Assembly: GCA_031288415.1 (NCBI GenBank)
Contig: JAITRL010000357.1
Span: forward strand, 1 to 39,260
Direction: 5' to 3'
Length of the DNA: 39,260 nucleotides
From: Deltaproteobacteria bacterium
GTDB taxonomy: Bacteria > Desulfobacterota > Desulfarculia > Adiutricales > Adiutricaceae
The notes below the pieces were generated by a model that saw only the letters and a program-made list of their open reading frames with translations, was not told the origin of the DNA and did no database searches. The position numbers and the translations under genes are program-made. Below, one piece after another: positions 33,964-39,260 of this stretch. The stretch's first letter is position 1. Each line of letters begins with the position of its first letter.

Positions 33964-34206
33964 GCCGTTTCCATGCCCTTAGTTAAATATTTTTTGTTGA
34001 ATTTATAGATATTTTCCTAAAAAAACAGAATTTATCGAGATCGTATGTTCACAATACTTGCGGGAATTTAGGATTTAACGCGTCGCGTGGCCTCGCCTTG
34101 GGTTCATGCCGTTTTAGAGGGGGCTTTTCCCGCTTGAACAGTCCGCTGAATTGATCGGGCGCCGTCCATGATCATCGGGCGGGGCTTGCGAGGGAAGATT
34201 TTTTCC

Positions 34207-34242
34207 TGAAAGCCCTGAAAGCCCTGAAAGCCCTGAAAGCCG
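34207..34242. repeat. Four 9-bp tandem repeats (TGAAAGCCC)
   Basis: TGAAAGCCC three times and TGAAAGCCG once, without gaps, between the insertion sequence and the lptG stop. The rest of the spacer (34073-34461) holds only GC inverted repeats and no gene. Confidence 0.9.
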
Positions 34243-34461
34243 CCGGAGGCGCCCGGGTGCGTCTCCGCCTTCACGCCGCGCTTCCGGCGGCCCTCAAATC
34301 GCGGCGGGACATGACGTCGCGCCTCCGGAGCCTGTCCGGGCGGCCGGCGGGACTTGACTGGGCGTCTCCGGACGGAGGGGCCCGGGCCTCGCGTTTCGGC
34401 GGGCGGCCGCGCGCGCCTTGCCCGCCGCGGGCGGGGTCGCCGCGGCCGGGGGAGGCCGCCC

Positions 34462-35565
34462 CTACTGCCGCACGTATGAAAAGAGGTAGATCCCCAGGAG
34501 CGTGAACAGGCAGTTGGGGAGCCATGCCGCCAGGAAAGGCGGGAGCAGCCCGGCGTAGCCCAGGCTCCGGGAGAGTTCCTGGGTCACCAGGTAAAGGAAG
34601 GAGAGGACCATGCCCTGGACCAGCCCCAGGGCCACGCTTCCGCCCTTCTCGCGCCAGAAGCCCAGGGGGATGCCCATGATTATCATGACGAGGGTGATGA
34701 GCGGCCGGGAGAACTTGAACTGCAGGTCCACCATCTGCCGCAGCGGGTAGAAGCCCTCGGCCTTGAGGAGGCCTATGCTCTCGCTCAGCGCGGCGACGGA
34801 GAGCTCGTCGCTGTCTGAGGAGCCCTGGTGGCCCAGGCCCGCCGGAGGCGCCGGAAATCCAGGCAGGAACAGCTCCTTCTCGCTCCTGAAGGAGAAGCGC
34901 CGCGCCATCCCGCCGGTCATGACTCGGTAGTCCTTGACCCTGGCGCCGAAGAGCCTGAGGCCCTCGGGGGAGAAGACCGCCCGTTCCGCCTCGACCCGCG
35001 TCTGCAGGTTGAAGGCCTCGTCGAAGATGATGAAGGAGGCTTCCGTCGCCTCGCCCCTGGACTCGTCGTAGGTTCCGAAGTGCTCGAACATCCTGCGGTC
35101 CCGCGCCCATACGTCCCGGACCTCGGCCTGGATGGACTCGGAGCGGCGGTTGCGGACCTGGCCCTCCCAGATGCGGTTGGAGACCTCCGCCGCCGCAGGT
35201 GTCACGAGGTTTTCCAGGATGAAGACCAGGGCGCTCAGGGCCAGGCCGGAGGCGACAAACGGCCTGGAGAGCCTCCAGAGGCTGAGGCCAGAGCCTTTGA
35301 AGGCCACGATCTCGGAGTTGCGGCCCAGGACCGCGAGGGTGATGAGCAGCGAGGCCAGGGCCGCCACCGGGATGAGCAGTATGGCCATGTAAGGGATCTG
35401 CGCCGCGAAATACAGCAGGATGTCGCCGTAAGGGATCCCGTGGCTCACGAAGTCCGAGATCTTCTCGATAAAGTCCACCACCATGAAAAGGGTGAGGAAG
35501 CCGGCGAGGCAGAGCCCCAGGAACCTGAAGAAGAGGCCCGAGAGGTACCTGGAGACGACGCTCAC
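34462..35565 (-). CDS. lptG: LPS export ABC transporter permease LptG
   Basis: 367 residues. Three N-terminal membrane helices (FLTLFMVVDFIEK, IPYMAILLIPVAALASLLITLAVLGRNSEIVAFKGSGLSLWRL), a periplasmic beta-jellyroll region, then three C-terminal helices (LITLVMIIMGIPLGFWREKGGSVALGLVQGMVLSFLYLVTQELS). The xxxLxxNSEIxAFKxSGxSxxR segment is the coupling-helix region of the LptF/LptG family. With LptF and the ATPase LptB it extracts lipopolysaccharide from the inner membrane. The start is GTG 35565, overlapping the lptF stop (GTGA), with GGGAGGGAG upstream. It is the last gene of the operon; lptF-then-lptG order defines the assignment. Confidence 0.93.
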   Translation of the reverse strand: MSVVSRYLSGLFFRFLGLCLAGFLTLFMVVDFIEKISDFVSHGIPYGDILLYFAAQIPYMAILLIPVAALASLLITLAVLGRNSEIVAFKGSGLSLWRLSRPFVASGLALSALVFILENLVTPAAAEVSNRIWEGQVRNRRSESIQAEVRDVWARDRRMFEHFGTYDESRGEATEASFIIFDEAFNLQTRVEAERAVFSPEGLRLFGARVKDYRVMTGGMARRFSFRSEKELFLPGFPAPPAGLGHQGSSDSDELSVAALSESIGLLKAEGFYPLRQMVDLQFKFSRPLITLVMIIMGIPLGFWREKGGSVALGLVQGMVLSFLYLVTQELSRSLGYAGLLPPFLAAWLPNCLFTLLGIYLFSYVRQ

Positions 35566-36833
35566 GGCGCTCCCTCCCTCTCCCCGGCCTGGCCGCGGCC
35601 GGAAGCGCCTGGGCCCGCGGCCCCCGGCCCGGGGAGGCTCCCGCCGCGAGACGCCCCGGCTCCCGGACGTTCCCGGATCCGCGCGAAGGCCCTCCGGAAG
35701 GAGGCCCCGGGATCGATGGCCGCGGAGCGGTTGATGCCCTTGAGGAGGGACACGGCCAGGGCGAAGGCGATGACGTTGGCGCTCCACACGGCCGGCCCCG
35801 GCGGGACAGCCTCGGCGGCCGCCAGGGACATGCCCAGGGAGAAGACCGCATAGTACACGATGAAGATGAAGAGCCCCACGGCGAGCCCGAAGTTGCGGCC
35901 GCGCGTGCGGAAGCTCGCGCCCAAGGGCATGCCGATCACGGCCATGAGGAAGGCCGCCACCGGGAAGGCGAGCCTCCGGTGGTACTCGATGGGGTAATAG
36001 ATCCAGCCTGGATCGCCCCGGTCGCGCAGGAGTTCGGCCTCGGCCAGGAGCATTCCGGTCGGGAGCTCGGAGCGGCCTGCCGCGAAGCCGCCGTCCTCGG
36101 ACGCGAACTGCGGGCCGGGGGAGATCTTGAGCTCGTAGGTCTCGAAGAAGATGCTGTCGACGCTCCCCCTGCCCTGGAGCATGCGGTCGATCACTCCTTC
36201 CGCGAGGCGGAACAGGAGCAGCCCCTCCTCGCGGTCGATGTCCAGCAGGCCCCTGCGGGCCACGATGACGGTGTTCTCCTCCGGGAGCCTCCGGTCGCTG
36301 ATGAAGACGTTCTCCATCTCGTCGGCCCTGGCGGGAAGCTGTCCCACGTAAATCGTGAGGCCGGGGAAATCCCTGACGAAGACCTGCTCCTTGATGGCCA
36401 GGTCCGCCCTGGCCTTGGCCAGGGACAAAAGCTCGGAGCGGAAGCGCAGGTTCGCCGAGGGCGTGAGGTAGACGTTGAAGAGGGCGGTGACGATGGCCGC
36501 CGCGGCCCCGAAGAGCATCACGGGGGGCAGGAGCTGGTAGAGGGAAAGCCCGGAGGCCTTGAGGACCGTGATCTCGGAGTCAGCGCTCATCCTCAGGAAA
36601 GTGGTGAGGGGGGCCAGGAGGGCCGCCATGGGCACGGACATGGACAGCATCTTGGGCATGACCAGCATGAGCACCAGGGCGATGTCCCCGGTGGAGACGC
36701 CGTTGGCGATCACGAGATCCGTCAGCTGCATGATCCTGGCCATGAGCAGGATAAAGGTGAAGACCGCGAGGTTGACCGCGAAGGAAGGCACGGTCTCGGC
36801 CAGGATGCTGCGTTTGATGGTGAAGGACCGCAT
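35562..36833 (-). CDS. lptF: LPS export ABC transporter permease LptF
   Basis: 423 residues. The first helices include AVFTFILLMARIMQLTDLVIANGVS and MLSMSVPMAALLAPLTTFLRMSADSEITVLKASGLSLYQLL, a family hallmark. The central periplasmic domain contains LTIYVGQL and IVARRGLLDIDREEGLLLFRL. The C-terminal helices include YPIEYHRRLAFPVAAFLMAVIGMPLG. The last 45 residues are a Gly/Pro/Ala/Arg-rich tail not usual in the family. The start is ATG 36833. It lies 136 bp after the mltG stop and overlaps lptG by four bases. Confidence 0.93.
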   Translation of the reverse strand: MRSFTIKRSILAETVPSFAVNLAVFTFILLMARIMQLTDLVIANGVSTGDIALVLMLVMPKMLSMSVPMAALLAPLTTFLRMSADSEITVLKASGLSLYQLLPPVMLFGAAAAIVTALFNVYLTPSANLRFRSELLSLAKARADLAIKEQVFVRDFPGLTIYVGQLPARADEMENVFISDRRLPEENTVIVARRGLLDIDREEGLLLFRLAEGVIDRMLQGRGSVDSIFFETYELKISPGPQFASEDGGFAAGRSELPTGMLLAEAELLRDRGDPGWIYYPIEYHRRLAFPVAAFLMAVIGMPLGASFRTRGRNFGLAVGLFIFIVYYAVFSLGMSLAAAEAVPPGPAVWSANVIAFALAVSLLKGINRSAAIDPGASFRRAFARIRERPGAGASRGGSLPGPGAAGPGASGRGQAGEREGAP

Positions 36834-36969
36834 GTCCTGGGGCAGCCTCCCGGCCGGAAGGGGGAGCCGTCAGGGGCGGGGCCAAGGCCCCGCCTCGGGC
36901 GGGCTGAAGTTTTGAGGGGGGAAAGGGCCTGGCGGCGGACGTGCTGAAGCCCGCGGCCTCCCCGGGACT

Positions 36970-38040
36970 TTACGAGCTGCGGCCCTGCCTCTGGTATTGG
37001 GCCACCATGCGGTTGTGCTCCTTAAGGGTGGACGAGAAGTGGTGGGTGCCGTCGTTTTTCGAGACGAAATACAGGTAGTCCGCCGCGGCAGGGCTCACGG
37101 CCGCCCGGATGGCCGCCTCGCCGGGGCTGGCGATGGGCCCGGGCGGGAGGCCCTGGATCACGTAGGTGTTCCAGGCATGCGGGGTCTCGAGGTGGGCCCG
37201 GGTGATGTTGCCGTTGAAGTCCGGAATGCCGTAGATGACCGTGGGATCGGTCTGGAGCCGCATCTTCTTGGCCAGCCGGTTGTGGAAGACGGCGGAGATG
37301 AGGGGGCGTTCGGCGGGGTCGCCGGTCTCCTTCTCCACGATGGAGGCGAGGGTCACCGCCTCGTTCATGGAAAGGCCCCTGGCCGCCGCCTGGGAGGAGT
37401 ACTTGGCCCAGACCTTGAAGAACTGGTCGGTCATGGCTTTCACGACGGACCTGAGGGGAGTGCCCCGCGGGAAGCTGTAGGTCTCGGGGAAGAGGTAGCC
37501 CTCGAGGCTGGGGGCCTCGATGCCCAGGGAGCGGACAAGCTCGGGGTCCCGGCACAGGGCCAGGAAATCGGAAGAGCTCCCCAGGCCGGACAGCTCCACC
37601 TGGCGGGCGATGTCCGCCATGGCCCAGCCTTCCGGCACGGTGAAGGGATAGCGCTTGAAGTTCCCGCGGACCAGGAGCGCGAGGGTCTCCCAGGCGTTAA
37701 GGGAGGGATCCAGGGCCTGCTCGCCGGCCTTGACGGCCACGGGCCTCTTGAGCTTGGAGCTTATCCGCACCGCCCAGAGGAAGGCGTCCTTGTCCCGGAT
37801 GACGCCGGCGTCTTGGAGGATTTGGGCTATCTGGGGATAGCCCGCGCCCTGAGGTATGGAAACCAGCACCTCCCGGCTGGAACTCTCGGGCGCCGTGAAG
37901 CGGTGCCCGTATTCCAAAAGCCAGATGAAAGCGAATATTAGCGCCGCGCAGGCGGCCAGGCCAAGGAAGCCCAGCAGGCGCCCGGCGGCCCCGGGGCCGG
38001 ACTTGACCTTGGCCGCGACAGGCTTTCTTTTGAATTTCAC
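36970..38040 (-). CDS. mltG: Endolytic murein transglycosylase MltG
   Basis: 356 residues. A basic N-terminus and one membrane anchor (about 20-42) put the YceG domain in the periplasm, where MltG cleaves nascent peptidoglycan strands. The catalytic Glu is E236 in LASIVEKETG. Also present are GYLFPETYSFPRG, the FHNRLAKKMRLQTDPTVIYGIPDFNG region, WNTYVIQGLPPGPIASPG and GTHHFSSTLKEHN, all signatures. The start is GTG 38040, five bases after the ruvX stop, with GGTGAG upstream. Confidence 0.95.
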   Translation of the reverse strand: MKFKRKPVAAKVKSGPGAAGRLLGFLGLAACAALIFAFIWLLEYGHRFTAPESSSREVLVSIPQGAGYPQIAQILQDAGVIRDKDAFLWAVRISSKLKRPVAVKAGEQALDPSLNAWETLALLVRGNFKRYPFTVPEGWAMADIARQVELSGLGSSSDFLALCRDPELVRSLGIEAPSLEGYLFPETYSFPRGTPLRSVVKAMTDQFFKVWAKYSSQAAARGLSMNEAVTLASIVEKETGDPAERPLISAVFHNRLAKKMRLQTDPTVIYGIPDFNGNITRAHLETPHAWNTYVIQGLPPGPIASPGEAAIRAAVSPAAADYLYFVSKNDGTHHFSSTLKEHNRMVAQYQRQGRSS

Positions 38041-38045
38041 CTATC

Positions 38046-38600
38046 TCACCCCGCGTCGCCGTCGCCGCCGCAACCGGCGGAGCCCGGCGCCCTGGCGGCC
38101 ATGCCGCCCCCGTCCGTAGCCCCGCCGGCAGGCTCGCCGCCCGCCGGAGGGGGGCCATCCGGCAGGGAGCCCGCAGGGGCCGCGCGCTTTCCGGCCCTGC
38201 CGAGGCGCCTCTCCAGTATCAGAGCCGCCGCAATGCCATCCACCCGAGCCGCCCTGGCGCGCTCGGATCTGGTCCCGTTGGCGTCCATGATTTCGCGGGC
38301 CTCCGCGGTGGTGTAGGACTCGTCTTGGGTGAAGACGGGCACCCGGACCGTTTTTCTGAGCTCATGGGCCAGGGCCAGGGCGGCCTGGGCCCTGGGGCCC
38401 TTCCGGCCGCGGAAGAGCGGCACGCCCACCACCAGCGCCTCGGCCTCCTGGCTTAAGACCAGGGCCGCCACCTCCCTGAGGAAGCGCGCGTGCGGCCGTC
38501 TGGCCAGGGGGGGAAGCGGCCGGGCCACGATGCCCTCCCGGTCGCTCAAGGCGCATCCCACGGTCTTGTCGCCCGGATCCAGGGCGAGGTATCTGGTCAT
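38046..38600 (-). CDS. ruvX: RuvX/YqgF-family putative pre-16S rRNA nuclease
   Basis: 184 residues. The RNase H-like core has ALDPGDKTVGCALSD with the metal Asp D8, VVGVPLFRGRKG, the acid-containing TQDESYTTAEA and VDGIAAALILERRL. The family processes the 5' end of 16S rRNA precursor; it was first described as a Holliday-junction resolvase. The core ends near residue 138 and is followed by about 45 residues of Gly/Pro/Ala-rich tail, which is atypical. ATG 38600 was chosen because the family starts with RYLALDPG; an upstream frame reaches 38663. First gene of ruvX-mltG-lptF-lptG. Confidence 0.92.
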   Translation of the reverse strand: MTRYLALDPGDKTVGCALSDREGIVARPLPPLARRPHARFLREVAALVLSQEAEALVVGVPLFRGRKGPRAQAALALAHELRKTVRVPVFTQDESYTTAEAREIMDANGTRSERARAARVDGIAAALILERRLGRAGKRAAPAGSLPDGPPPAGGEPAGGATDGGGMAARAPGSAGCGGDGDAG

Positions 38601-38634
38601 GGGCGGCGGCCGTCCTTTCACCGGCAGATCAGGA

Positions 38635-38663
38635 ATGATAGCGCTTAAGGAGACCGATGACAA
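38635..38663 (-). promoter_or_regulatory. Sigma-70 promoter of ruvX-mltG-lptF-lptG
   Basis: On the minus strand TTGTCA (38658-38663), a 17-bp spacer and TATCAT (38635-38640), one mismatch in each box. Transcription would start near 38628, 28 nt before the ruvX ATG. Confidence 0.8.
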
Positions 38664-38835
38664 TACGGGCCGCCTTTCCCCGGGGGGCCGCAGGGCAGGC
38701 GCCCGGAAGCGCCTTGCGGCGGCAGGGGCGAGGGAGGCAGGATCTCCGGAGGGCTTGCGGGGGAAGGAAAGCCCCCGGCCGGGCTGCGGGCGTCCCTGAG
38801 CGGGAAGGGGATCGGGCCGCTGCCTTCCGGGGGTC

Positions 38836-38864
38836 TTGATTTTCGCGGGGCCAATGTCTATATT
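38836..38864 (+). promoter_or_regulatory. Sigma-70 promoter of the last gene
   Basis: TTGATT (38836-38841), a 17-bp spacer and TATATT (38859-38864). The start near 38871 leaves a leader of about 258 nt before the ATG at 39129. A GAGGCC/GGCCTC hairpin follows directly. Confidence 0.75.
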
Positions 38865-38971
38865 CCGACAGGAGGCCCCTGTCGGCCTCGCCCGACCCTT
38901 GCGCGGCCCGCCAGGGCCCAGGAACGGCTCCCGCCGTCCCGGCCTGCGGGGGCCGCGGCCTTACCCTTCCT

Positions 38972-38995
38972 GCCCGCTTTTCTCACGGGCTTTTT
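38972..38995 (+). terminator. Possible attenuator in the leader of the last gene
   Basis: GCCCG (38972-38976) pairs with CGGGC (38986-38990) around a 9-nt loop, followed at once by TTTTT. The stem is short but all G-C. It lies inside the leader between promoter and gene, so read-through would be required for expression. Confidence 0.5.
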
Positions 38996-39128
38996 CGCAA
39001 GTCTGCCATATCGGCGTCTGCAGCTTTGAGGCTTCGGGCCCTCGCCCGGAACCTTCCGCCGGAACCGTGCCACGGGCTGGCGCGACTGTCGGCAGCCCTT
39101 TCCTGCCCACTTGTCATAAGGAGCAACA

Positions 39129-39260
39129 ATGCAGGACTTCACCAAGCCGCCCCGGACCGGCGCCCAGCCCCAGAACGGCGCACAGCCCCAGAACGGCGGG
39201 TACCAACAGTACAGCTCTCCTCCGCCCCAGAACGGCTGGTACCAGCAAAGCGGCGCCCCG
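39129..39260 (+). CDS. Unknown protein with Gln/Pro/Asn-Gly repeats (partial, cut by window end)
   Basis: ATG 39129 is preceded by AAGGAG six bases upstream. The visible 44 codons begin MQDFTKPPRTG and then repeat the motif PQNG four times (AQPQNG, AQPQNG, PPPQNG variants), with GGYQQY and GWYQQS between. Such a hydrophilic Gln/Pro/Tyr-rich N-terminus often precedes membrane domains in small envelope proteins, but nothing beyond it is visible. Function unknown. Confidence 0.7.
   Translation, partial: MQDFTKPPRTGAQPQNGAQPQNGGYQQYSSPPPQNGWYQQSGAP

Larger units (their letters stand above)
32260..34072 (-). mobile_element. Decayed insertion sequence (IS1634/IS4-like)
   Basis: A block of clearly lower G+C with imperfect terminal inverted repeats. 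Left end CCTGAATTCCGCAAG (32260-32274); right end, read on the minus strand, CCTAAATTCCCGCAAG (34072-34057). Both repeats continue with a weaker match to a shared ATACG. TTAA lies directly outside the left end and two bases outside the right end, a possible remnant of a target duplication. The 1.8-kb length and the single transposase fit the IS1634 group of the IS4 superfamily. The transposase is broken, so the element is inactive. Confidence 0.75.

Noticed and set aside
1-39260. CRISPR array
   Set aside because: The tandem repeats have no unique spacers of regular length and there are no cas genes.

Overview
The window is visibly very G+C-rich (roughly 70 %, by eye) and comes from a flagellated, piliated, double-membraned bacterium. 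It carries LptF/LptG for lipopolysaccharide export, flagellar rod genes flgB-flgC-fliE, a minor type IV pilin operon (FimT/GspH, PilV, PilW, PilX types), sigma-54-type promoters and hybrid histidine kinases. Together these suggest a Desulfobacterota (deltaproteobacterial) lineage. That is an inference from gene content and style; no rRNA or other phylogenetic marker is present.

Layout. 1-7 kb: rpe (-), a DegT-type sugar aminotransferase (+), a small Cys-rich flavodoxin-fold oxidoreductase (+) and a 775-residue helical-repeat (TPR/PPR-like) protein (+). 7-11 kb: a five-gene minus-strand pilus operon with a good sigma-70 promoter and an intrinsic terminator. 12.5-14.7 kb: a c-di-GMP module, a GGDEF diguanylate cyclase overlapping a PilZ-domain protein, behind a sigma-54-type promoter and a FleQ-box-like dyad. 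15.4-16.6 kb: rmlC and dtd (+). 17-18.4 kb: flgB-flgC-fliE (-), behind another sigma-54-type promoter and closed by a strong hairpin. 19.3-23.6 kb: azlC-azlD and a separate three-gene ABC importer operon (-), with an intrinsic terminator between them. 24.3-30.9 kb: an AT-rich island and sigma-70 promoter, a C-rich leader of about 0.9 kb, then two translationally coupled hybrid histidine kinases (+). 32.3-34.1 kb: a decayed insertion sequence of much lower G+C. 34.5-38.7 kb: ruvX-mltG-lptF-lptG (-), an envelope operon with its own promoter. 38.8 kb to the end: promoter, leader and the first 44 codons of an unknown Gln/Pro/Asn-Gly-rich protein (+).

How the parts relate. Several modules concern surface motility and signalling: pili, flagellar rod, c-di-GMP synthesis and binding, and kinases. 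Both the flagellar operon and the diguanylate cyclase operon have sigma-54-type promoters, which suggests shared control by RpoN and a FleQ/FlrC-like activator. The most unusual items are: (1) the kinase pair, in which the first kinase has lost key ATP-binding residues and carries a split HPt-like domain without its histidine, while the second is canonical; (2) the FleQ-box-like dyad upstream of the cyclase; (3) a set of short tandem repeats (periods 9, 10, 11, 19, 30 and 39 bp) in intergenic DNA; (4) low coding density, about two thirds of the window, with gene-free stretches up to 2.1 kb.
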